A DNA stretch of 64,000 nt. It comes from Rhyacichthys aspro (lineage: Eukaryota; Chordata; Actinopteri; Gobiiformes; Rhyacichthyidae). Shown here piece by piece: positions 26,649 to 38,000 of the stretch; position 1 is the stretch's first letter, and every line of letters begins with the position of its first letter. The stretch covers positions 7,337,905 through 7,401,904 of the forward strand of contig CM072161.1 of the NCBI GenBank assembly GCA_036850595.1. Reading direction: 5' to 3'. The notes under the pieces were generated by a model. It was not told the DNA's origin, made no database searches, and saw only the letters and a program-made list of their open reading frames with translations. Made by a program: the position numbers and the translations under genes.

Positions 26649-26720
26649 GTGTGTGTGTGTGCGTGTGTGTGCGCGCGCTGTTAGTGAATGGGCAGATTAC
26701 ATTAACATGAAAATGAAAAT
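26649..26720 (+). repeat. TG/GC dinucleotide tract plus dispersed repeat, copy 3
   Basis: A TGTG...GCGTGTG...GCGCGC tract (26,649-26,679) leads directly into TGTTAGTGAATGGGCAGATT, which is related to the repeats at 5.3 and 24.4 kb. All three copies have a TG-rich stretch in the same place, so the microsatellite probably grew from the repeat itself. Confidence 0.5.
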
Positions 26721-28796
26721 TTTTGTGCCACATTGTAAAATTAGATACATTTTAGTTCATTTCTATAAACCACATTTTAAAGCACTTGGTAAACAGTATG
26801 CATACTGCATAAAAGTATGACCCGTGTAAAATATGAGGCAAATTAAAACAATGTAAATAAACTGTTACAGAATATGTTTGAAGAGTAACCGTAATCACTA
26901 ATCAGGATACAAAATTAAAGTAACTGTCTCATAACCTTTCAGAAAAAAAGTAATTCCAAAATGCAAAACAATGATTATGATGTTAATTAGGTCTAATTTG
27001 CAAACACAAACAAGGATTTTGAAGCTTCAAAAACACAGAAACATGGAGTTGAAAATCTGCCTACTGCACCTTTCATTTAGAACCTTCCATACAAGTAATC
27101 CAAAGTATAAGGCGCAAATATTAGAATGGTTCTTGATCAATAACATACTCCATAATTTCTTTCTTAACCTTTATACTAATATTTATTCAGTAATCCTGGA
27201 TTTACAAGCACATATCTGAAGCTAAATACGCGCTCTAATGCTAAACTGCAAGTGAATAGAGATTTTCTATAATTTGTTGTAAAAATCTCTTAATGCTGTT
27301 GACATAATCTCCTTTTTTCACTATCAGAGACTTTCAGTGTAATGCAAATGAGAGGCTTTATACTGAATTATAGCGTAAACCTCGAGAGCGGAGCCTAAAG
27401 GAAATGCTGTGGAGAAAATAATTATACCTGCTTCATGTCCGGATCTGACTTCAATTACACATTTACATGTCTTATATAATGCATGCTGCCATAATGAGAC
27501 AGATTTCTATATTTAGGCATAATCACTGCAGAAATGATGAATGTGGTGCAAATAGCTGCCATTCTGAAAGTGATTTTTACAGGTGTGGTTTTGATTTAGG
27601 ATTGATAACTGTAAGAATTAATTGTTCAATAAATAGGGTACACTTCTTCAATCGTGTCACTGCAACTTGGGTCCGCAGAGCAAAACATATCCAGCGTAAC
27701 GCAAACTGGAGTTAGAAGATTGAGGCTGCTGTATCAGTGACAGTCATGTGAATGAGGTGGGAGAGCTCAGGGCTGACACGGCTCCTTGCAGCCTGTCACT
27801 GGCTTCAGAGATATGAGGCCCCCCCACACAGTCCTCGACAGGCCTATGATTTAGAGTAGAGGAAAAATGGTAAGTGAATATTTTATTGAAAGCCCGCCGT
27901 ATGCTGTTGGGTAATGTAGTGACATGCCGTTGAGCTCAACTTTTAATACAGCATAGATTTCAATTCAACTTCAAACAGACTAGAAGTAGGCATGTCAGGG
28001 GAAGCAAATGTGCATTCATATTTGGGATATAAACTGTTCCCGCAATTATTATTTAAAAGCACAATGTAAAACAATATTAGAGATCGTATGAAATTGTTTA
28101 AATAGTGAATTATCATTTTTCTCCGGCCCAAAAATACATTGTGTTGTTTGGCTAAGAACTGATATTGTGATTGTTTTTTTTTTTAATAAATGTAATATTA
28201 ATAAATAATGAAGGTAATACAATGCAGGATTTCCAGGCAAAACTTTGTAAACAAACTTTCCCCCATGCACCATCCTCCCTTTTAGTGCCTGTCAGTAAAT
28301 ACAAGTCAAATCTAGCTTTAATCTGGCTTGCATGATCTCTATAGCCTCCTGCCATGTAAGCTGTATATTATTTTTTTTTCTGTGGACTGTGATTGGCTAA
28401 GAGCTAGGGCCACAGGTAGAGAATAAAGGGGATTTACATTGCGTGAAGGCTGATTTAATACGTCATAAAAATCCTTCATACCATACCATTAAATATAAAA
28501 TAATGCTGTATGATAAAATGACATAAAATACTTTAATCCAATATAGAGTTTGGCACTAGTATGTACAGTATAATAAGTGTGTTATTACCTCTGAGTATTT
28601 TCTAATTTTCATGTCAATGAAAAAACGAGTAATATGATCTCCTACATATACCTTTTCATCTGACATCCATCCCATAACATATAAAAAACCCATAGGCTGG
28701 TGTTTCCTATCTGAGTTCCCAGCTGCTGCCTACCTACAGTAGTAAAAAAGCCTCCCACATCTAGTCAACCATAAATTCTCCTCTGTGTGAGTGATG
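26721..28796. other. intergenic DNA upstream of jam3, no gene seen
   Basis: AT-rich single-copy-looking sequence without a supported exon. ACTGCACCTTTCATT near 27,064 may be another fragment of a common short repeat. The last few hundred bases may contain proximal jam3 regulatory DNA. Confidence 0.45.
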
Positions 28797-28993
28797 CTTT
28801 CGGTCGCTATGGAAACCTAATATAATAGACCACCCCTCCCTCCTCCCTCTGTGGGCCGCTCTCGCTCGCTCTCTCCCTCTCTTCTCCAGTGTAGGGCTTA
28901 GGTCTCTCAACCCCCGCTCCATCCACGCCACAGCTCTTTTGGCTACTTTGCGCATGTACGGCCAGTCGCAGCGAGCATTGCATCGACTCCAAG
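28797..28993 (+). promoter_or_regulatory. jam3: putative jam3 promoter and 5'UTR
   Basis: Seen directly: an RFX X-box-like palindrome GTCGCTATGGAAAC at 28,803-28,816; TATAATA at 28,821-28,827; a pyrimidine-rich C/T tract at 28,831-28,888 that could hold the initiator, about 25-35 bp past the TATA-like box; and an NRF1-like TGCGCATGTAC at about 28,949-28,959. The start codon sits inside CCAAGATGGCG, a YY1-type motif, with A at -3 and G at +4 (strong context). The transcription start is inferred, not shown. Confidence 0.5.
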
Positions 28994-29042
28994 ATGGCGA
29001 TAACACGTCTGGCTTGCCTCCTGACTCTCCTCTCAACTCACT
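28994..29042 (+). CDS. jam3: jam3 coding exon 1 (signal peptide)
   Basis: It encodes the start Met and a hydrophobic leader (MAITRLACLLTLLSTH), then one base of the next codon. The donor is CACT|GTAAGT. The start is chosen for its strong context and because the leader reads directly into exon 2 (T+GC gives Cys17). An out-of-frame upstream ATG at 28,954 is in weak context. Confidence 0.9.
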
Positions 29043-32000
29043 GTAAGTCGGAAAAAAATTGATTCTAACCGCCTGCCAGCCCTTCTCTTTGCTTTGATGA
29101 GGCGAAAGTCAAAAGCTGTTTACTTCTGCGTAGGTTTAGTCGACATTTTAAAGCGTTTTTTGGGGTGGAAACGGACTGCATCAGAAGTGTGTGAACCAAA
29201 GTAACGGGGAACTCAAAGTAGACTCGCTACTATTTAACACTCGGCTAATTGCAACAAAACGAGTGCTAATGAAGACATGAAATAAAAAGCTACTCGCAGG
29301 TTTGGTTTAAATGCGAGTCCAGTGATGGTTCGGTTCATTCTTGTTGCTCAAATCCGTTCTTGAAGCTGTTTAGCTCAAATAAATAGCCCTATCATTAACA
29401 TTTTTGTAATAAAGCGAGTGAAAATAGCACAATTCGACATCACAAAGTGAGCGCGTGTTGAGCTCGTGCATCATTCAAGTTAGCGCTACACTTCAGAGGC
29501 TAGTCCTGCCGCCACGCTTTTGCCCTCACTCCGAAAGAAAGTTTCAGTTCAGGCTCCCCAAGTTTGTACCGACTTAGCGTGTGTGAATTAAACATAAACT
29601 CCGACTACTTTAACTATTTACCGCGGAGCCGTGGTGATGGCGGAGATGTGGAAAGTAGTGATGCGAGGTAACGGGTTTTTCCTGCGGCGGAATACAGCGG
29701 GCTGACTGCGGGAGGAGTCAGGCCACTGTCCTCAACTCCCTTCCTCCTCTTCTTCGCGTTTGGACCGTTTCAAACGGCACCAGAGCTGGTAAACAAAACA
29801 ACCGTCGGAAAATCGATTCTCTTTATTAGCTTAACCCCCAATTAAAGCCCTATTTTTTCCACCTAATCTTGGGGTAAAAAATAATGCGCGAACACCTGTA
29901 AGAGCGGCGAAGTAATAAATTCAAATATCAATGCGCGGGACTCTTATTATTCAGCGATATTCTTAAAAATCAGAAGTTATAAATGTCTGACACATGGATA
30001 ACAATGAGAAGAAAGCTACATGTTTTAATGTTTGAACCAGTTTTAACACCGTAGCCTATGCTGTAAGCCACTTGTTGCTGTGCTGCGGAGCTATTTAAGA
30101 ATTCGTTATTCCCCACATCGAGCCCCCTTTTTCGAGACTGCAACAGTCATAAATTAGAGCCTATAGAGAGCAATAAAAAGGCTGAGAAAGACACACAATG
30201 AGAAAGTGGTTCAATTTAGAATTACAATTATATTAGGAAATACTTAATCAAAAAGTTTTCATCGTTGCAGACTAGACAAAACTGCCCTCTATTAGGTTAA
30301 TATTTGCACCCTAGGGTTAAGGCTAATTGCTATTTAGAAATCAGACTATTTTATCAGTTTTAGTGTAACGACTGTATCGTCCCTATTCCAGAGGACATTT
30401 GCAACTTAGTATTCATTTTCTGTTTCCGCATGAATAACTACTGTATTATTAATTTGAGCATGGCATAGAAATGTGGTGCATGTTGTTCTCTGTGGACACA
30501 AATGAAGCTAGGTGTGAGAGGACAGATACTGATCAAAGAAAAGCACAGACATGAGAAATTCCTGTGATCTTTCGTGTGTGAATGGGCTTTTCCGCTCTGC
30601 TTTAATTAGGAATAGCACTGGGGCTTGTTTGATATCTATTACTGTATTCTCAACAGTGTCTCTTCTTGACATACCTTCAGGCGGTATTTTTTTAAATTTT
30701 TTTCTAGGGATACATTTCAAAGTCAGTACTTTTAATGACGTTCCCTTAAGTAAATGTGTGACAGGGCATGGGAGCGGCACAATTGACATTTTCAGAAGGC
30801 CCAATGAGCTGGCAAAGATTTAAGAACTCCTTTTGTCTTGGCTGGACAGGGCTTAACCATGTGGCTGACTGGCTTAGAGCCAGGACGCCACTGTCTGTAG
30901 AAGCAGGACAAATCTGGCGAGACTGAAGTTGGCCACTAGCTGGGTTATGAATTACTAATTCGTGCTTTTAGACACAGGCTACTAATAGATCCAGACTGTA
31001 ATTAAAACTGTTCTCATATTTAGAAAAGTTACGCTTTTTATTCTGGTTTGATGTGTCACACAGCATATAGTTCAAAGAGGAATGACTTTTTCATTTGCTG
31101 CTTCTTGTGTGTAGGTCACGTTCTGTTATTTTTGTGTCTGTGAGATGTGCTTGTTATTTTGAATTCATGACATTTGCTAGGTTGCTATCATCTTAATGGC
31201 TACCCAGCCTCAACCTTCCAAGCAACAGCACACCCCAGCATTGAAACATGCTGTCATTTGTCAATGGGGCAAAAGACGGGGCCTATTGTTATTTTAAGTA
31301 GACGCACTTACAGTCCACTTTCCAATCGGATTTAATGGAATGAATTGACATTTTCCATTGTTGGCTTTACCTGGACCTTTTCACTTAAAATATTCCAGAA
31401 AGTGGTCTGCACTTTTAAGCAGACATCTGCCAGACCCCCTTCTGCCAAGAGCATAGCCAAGATATCTTGGACCTTGGAAGATGCTCAAAATGGATTAGGG
31501 CAGAGCGAATATAAACTTTTAGATCACTACGTCAACTTATGAGAAACACCTGCGAACATCATTACTATGTATAAGACATCATATTCAGTGTCAAAAAGTT
31601 ATGGTGATAACTTCATTGTTGCATCAAATGCAGACGTCGAGTTATAATGAATGATGTTATTTTTATTCAAGAGCCAAAATGGATTTCTCTTTATGGAGAG
31701 TTGGCATTTTTATGACTGGACATTATCTACTTTTTCGCTCGTGGCTGCCAAACTAATCCAATTTGACTTTATCTGAGTGTGTGAGATAAGGGAGAAAGCT
31801 GTCACTAGATTGTTGTTGTTGAACCTCCCCCTGTGTGATAAGCTTGCTGATAAGTTGCGTCACTGAGACAGGCTTTGAACATCACGGCTGCTTATTGGGT
31901 GACAGCATCTCCCCAAAGATTTCCCTAAACTGGAGCCAAATGTCAGCATTTTTTCTTATTGTTTGGTATGTGCGCGACACAAGCGTTTGGCCTGGCAGGA

Positions 32001-35000
32001 TCGCCCCAGGATAAGTGCCCATAGTGGCTCCCAGAGGAGGTGCATGCTGTCAGATGTTTCTCTACCCACCCAAAGATTGCGAGCAAATGTTTGGTGCACT
32101 CTCCGAATGGCATGTCTGGTCCCTGTGGGCAAGTTACATACGGACTGACATTTTACTGCGGAGACAGTAAATGGCAGTAAAAAGGGACAAGAGATGGACA
32201 GCGGGAGTCCCTGGCTGAACTGCATTTGTTTGTTTCAAGTCAGGAGATATTCCCTCTAGAAACCGCTGAGTGAGAGATGTTGTGGAAAACACATTTATCA
32301 GAATTGGCAGTTCAGTTCAGAGCAAAGAAAAAAACTGAAGTTGTTTTGTTTTTTCTTCATTGGGAGTTGCTTGATTGTATTTTTTAAATGTGTTGTAATG
32401 CAAAAATTTGCCGCAGTCAGCTTTGTAGGCGTCTGTATAAACAGCCTCTCCATGGGATCAAGTCAAAGTGGCACATGGCCCTTACTGTGGAATGACCCGA
32501 AACAGCTGAGCAGGAGGTGGGTGGAGGTGTTTTGAGTTGCGTCGTAACCCGAAATATCCGCCGCGTCCCTCCCAAACCTGAGCCCCGTGTGTGTGTTAGC
32601 AAATGCAGCATTCCAAATAGAAAGCACATGGAGCGTCCCATCGTGTGTGCGCCGACTAACAATCACAACCACCTGTTTTTCCCTAGCAGATAAAAGCGCC
32701 CCTGTTGATGAAGCGGGCGGAGGTCAGCGCAGAAAAGCCTGAGTTTTTAAGAAAAGCAGCAGCACCGGTCCAAGGCAGTTCAGCAAAACACTCTGGGTGT
32801 GTGACGGTACATCCCCGAGAGACAGGAATCCATTTTAACTCAACACAGAGGAGGATTCAGCGCTGTGTTCTTCTTTTTTATGTGTTTTTCTCTCTCGCAG
32901 TAAGCCATAGCAGATGCCGAGGTTGAAAGGCAAACAGTAACTCGCTCACGTTCCAGAAATGGCAGTGGCATGTGCGTGCTGTAAATGTCAATAAGACTGC
33001 CATGTGAAAAAAACATCGCTCATAAACTAGACGTAGCCTCCCAGCGACACACTGACCAAAACATTACATAAAAGTATTATAGGAGCTTGGAATTGTTTAT
33101 TTAAAGTGACTATACTTATAACTTTTAGGCCTAACACTCAAAAACATATTGAGATTTATTGACGGCTTTTGCGTTGTCCATTAAAACAACTGCAGTCAAC
33201 AAAGTGTCAAACTGGTGTTGCCGACTGGAGTATTACATCATGTCCCATAAAGTAGGCCAATTCTTTGAGGTCCTAAAAGGAAAGATCTCTGAAAGTAATT
33301 GCTATCCTCTTTAAGGTAATGGGCTTTGGAAACTTCCTCAATAGTGCCCTAAAGTGGCTGTTTGTTTTGACAAGACATTATTATTCCCTAGATCAACAGG
33401 ATAATCTGTAAGATGCCTCTGCGCTGGCCGCCACAGCTTAGAGCAGCATTAGAGTGGTTTCCTGTTGGACGATCTCTATCCGTGGTCACATGGTCCCTGG
33501 AGGCAGGAAGCGCTACAGCCCCCCCTTCGTTTGTGTGTGTGGACTGTGTGTGGACAGCGCTGCGTCAATAGGGCAAAAGAGACCAGCATTGATCAAACAT
33601 TGGAAAGCTGTCAGCTCGGTGAAATAATTAGGCGTTTCATTAATGACACGGCCGAAGCAATGAACTACATGTGGTAAAGGGAAAGGCTTTGGGCTGCGCT
33701 CCCGCTGAGAGTCATAACCTAATAATGGCTTTGGTTTTATCTTTTGTTTACCACACTCTAACAAAAGACCAATTACTGTTCAAAAATAGCTTAGAGGCCT
33801 TTGATAGATAACCTCAGGTGTTTTATCACAGCTTATTCCGAATGACTGACCACAGCATCAGAAAAGTAGCTGTGAATGTGCAACATGTAAACACATCTAT
33901 ATCTCATTATAGCAGCAGTGGGACATTCATAACCCACAGCCTTTGTCATTGCTCCTGCCTTCTTCTCCAAACTGGGACTTTGGGATTAACTAAGGATCTA
34001 GACCAACAAAATACTGAAGTAACATTATCATAATATGGGCCCAAGCCATATCCAAAAGAGCCCCTGATAAAAAATGATAAACTAAAATATTAACATCAGC
34101 TCTTAAGTACAAGCCGGAGTAGGAAGGAAGACCAGGCAGATGTTTGACTAAAAGCTTGATGCAGCATTTCAAATATGTCCCGGACAGCCTTTTTAGGTTT
34201 TCCTTGAAGTTGACAGACATACGATATAAAAGTAATAAAGCAGGACCGGGGACGTCACAAGATGAAAAATTGTTTGGTCGAAATTTGTGAGAGAAGCCAA
34301 GAGTTGTGGTGGCATGTATTCAGAATCATGAGAAATATATCAAACCTATATTTTTGTCTGATGGACCTTGCTGTAATGTGTGTTACCGTGGAGATGAGTT
34401 TAGCGCCACACTCCGCTGCTGATATTTGTCTTCCTGTACTGCGTCATTGAGAAAATGTAGTGATGCCAATAAATGGAAAGTAATTGACAAATAACATTCT
34501 TGGTAGCTCTGTGGTCAATTCTGTTATTTCTGGTTTTAGGCAGCCATTTAATTGAAAACATCACATGTAGGTCTTATAAAAGGTTTGGGGTAAATCCCAC
34601 TGTTTAGCCCAGACATTAAATGTCACATAAAGGTCCTGAGGTGAGTTACTGGTGTCCTGCGGGAGTCGGTACAGAGTGGGCTCAAAACGGCTGAGGAGTG
34701 ATGGATGGAGTCAGTCCAGTGAGCGAGAACTAGGCCTTGATGTCCTCAACTTAAAAATAAATAAAATGAGGAAATTATTTATTACACGTTGGAAGCCGGC
34801 CATTCCAGACCCAGCAATGCACTAGACTACTTTCAGCCACACTTGTGAATATTGTAGTGAAATATCAGCAACACTTAGGAGAAAAAGACTACATTTTATC
34901 TGTGTTGTCAAAACATATGTTTGTCAGAGTCTCTTTTAAGATGGATTTATAGTTTTAGACTTGTGGCAGTTGTAGACTTTGGCAGAGGCGTGCCTGTCTT

Positions 35001-38000
35001 TGAGAGTGCTTGGGGTGAGACATGACACAGAAAATGTGGCACTCATCCAAATGACTTAATAGTGAAGATTCATTCCTTTACTTTGTGTATAAAAGTCTGA
35101 TTGAAATTCAACATTTATCCTTCTTTTTATATTAGCTTTGACAAATTCAATTTGTGGCCTTCTCATTTGGTATAGTACTGCTGCTGGCTACTTGCTCCCA
35201 AACTAATGGAACTCATCACTTTGAGAGTCACAGAGTAGTTCTAAGAACGTGCCCAGACAGCTGCATCTAAAGAAGAGTAGAGTGGTATAGGTATATTATT
35301 TGATTTCATATTATTGTATGAGTATTGGAGGGGATCAGTGGCTGCTGTGGGAACCCACCAGTGGCCTCTGAAATCCAGTGTGTATTCAGCTGACTGGACA
35401 GATTGTAACCAGACCATGTGGCCATATGGTGTGAGGGATATGCCTTCTGGGCTGCTCTGTGGTAAATATGTTGAGACTGGGCTGCCATTCATTCACTATT
35501 TTGCTATTTGAAACTTTCCAAAACTCAGTTGCCATTGATCACATTTGTATTGATTTCTTTGTCAAGCATTTAAAGCGAATTAGAAAATTAGTCTGCAGGC
35601 TCATAAAGGCAGACTACTGAGTGCTGAATTAAACACCCTCAAGAGCTGTGTAAAAGTGTGGAAATAAAAGAACATGAACACTTAAAACGATCCCAAATGC
35701 TTGATGCAATAATGGAGTTTCCTGATTCTGTCAGAGCACCTGAATCGTGCACACTCTCAAGGCTCGACTGTGAACCATGGGTGTGTGAAACCCCAGACAC
35801 GGAGCTGTTACCACATGTGTGTGAGGGCATACTTTGGGTAAGTGAGTGCCTGAGATATTTGTCAGGATGCCAGGCATAGGCGGCGAGTTTGTAACATGGT
35901 GGCTAGCCCCTGTCTGAGCTCCAATCCAGAGGGGCTTTACATGTGGTCTGCTTCACTTGCTGCGTCACACCAAGCAACAGTAAATAAGGAGAGGAGAAAG
36001 CAATTTGGGTGGATTTCACCGTGACTCAGTGGTTTGTCAGCCATTTGTCATCTTTATAACTGGTCACTCAAAATGGCCAGGCAGTGGGCTAAAGCCGATC
36101 AGGGACTTAAGTGTAAAATAAGACTGCAACTTCAACTAGAGCCCCGTCATGGAGACTTAAGAGTATGAGAAAGACTTAAAGAGAAACAGATACAATATTA
36201 TTTTTTACAATCTATTTAAATATCGTATTGGAATTGTTAAAAAAAATGAAAAATAGTATAGAAATAGTGGCTAAACCAGCCACCACCCCTCTGTGAAAAG
36301 GGACTTCCTGAGCTTTTACTGTTAAAATGAAACTAAATGGTCAGTTTCTAAACTTTAAATCTCATATCCTGCCATTACAGAGAGAGGAGTCATTCCCAAA
36401 ATGAATACCTTATCTTCCTGAGCGTTTCCTTTCACAGCACTCACTTCCAAAGTCACATTAACACAATTTATAACGCCCATTTCAGAGTTTTAGCTTCTAA
36501 AACAAGAGGGTTTCTCAGGAACTCTGTGTGCACCAACAAGTCTGTAAAGTATCAAGTGTATTTGCTTTAGTTGAGTGTAAAGTTTGGGTTAGGTTCAAAC
36601 TGCTTCACTTTTGAGATGGAAAACTAACAAAGTTACTCTTTGAAAACACTGAAAGCACAGACATGTGCTTCCTAAAATATTTAACATTCAAAAACAAAGA
36701 GCCAACAAATTATTTATTGAGAAAATAAAAAACATCCGTAGAAAACGTCCAAACAAAAGCCATTTAGTTGTCAGGGGTAAAGTATATGGAGCTTGCACAA
36801 GGGCCTAGAATATATGTGCTCTTTTGTGGCTGATTTACAAGAGGAAAAACATTTAACTGGCAAACAGCCCCACACCCACTGCACCCCACCCCAAAGTTGA
36901 ACCCGGAGCAGCCTCTCATTCTGGTCTGATCTGGTTTTAACTAACAATGATCTTATGATTTTGGGAGCTTTTGTATAAGAATCCGTTTCTGCATTTCAAT
37001 GTCTCTAAACGGTCTCTCTCCAGCCAAGGCTCGCTGTAATGAATCCCCCATCCTCCACGTCCTCCCCCTGCCTTTCAGACAATCACTCATGCAGAAGTGA
37101 ACGACTACAGTTTTATCTCAGCTCATCATCAACGCTCAAGATCATCAGCGTTCTCATCTGTGGGCGGCTTTCTTAAGGGCGATTGTGAGCGTGGTAATGA
37201 TCAGTGAGAGGCTGCATTCTCCACAGAGGGATGGGCTGGGATTCAACATAAAGATTTGACTACAACAGTCATTACAAATGGGACTATAGCATTTATGCCT
37301 GCTGCATTATGTGCTTTTTTATTTCACTGTGGAGATGGATGCATTTAAGCAGATTGCACCTGGCATTTAGCCAATCAGTACTTGTTCTCGCTTATCAGGG
37401 TTGGGCCTGTTTAGCACACTTCCAGACAATTCACTGGAGATGGGATTGCTTATGAGAGGCAACAGGGATGTCTGAACTGTCTAGAATTGATAGTATACAG
37501 TAAGTGGTTCACTTTTACTAAAGCTAGGACCATGCTAACATTTAAAAACACATGGGCATTAAATATTTTTCTGTCAACAATAGCTTTCTGAAACTATGTC
37601 AGTATATTTTACATTCATCACCTAAAACTTGCATTCACTAGTTTCAAACATGGGTGGATACTGTAACATGTGGTCAGGGCTACAGTGTCCGCTGGGACTT
37701 AACCTGACATTAACATGAATGAGGTTGTATATGCAGTTGTATCATTCTATATTTATGTAAAGAATAAGTAAACCTGTATCTTTTAGGCAGTCAAAAGTGA
37801 GAGTGAAACAAACACAGCTGGATCTGAATCTATTTTCCGGGTCAACTGCCAGATGCGAGCAGGTTTTGTTTCTGTGTTTGCATATAAATACCAGAAAGTG
37901 CATTTTAATCTGCTTTCTAATGCACTCATTTATTGTTTGCTTCAGGGAGTGCAATGATTTCACTGAGCTTTTCTCATTATTTATATTTGTATCGCTCTCT

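Noticed and set aside
28761..29036. Minus-strand open frames over jam3 exon 1
   Set aside because: They result from reading the C/T-rich promoter tract backwards; composition is repetitive and there is no gene on that strand.
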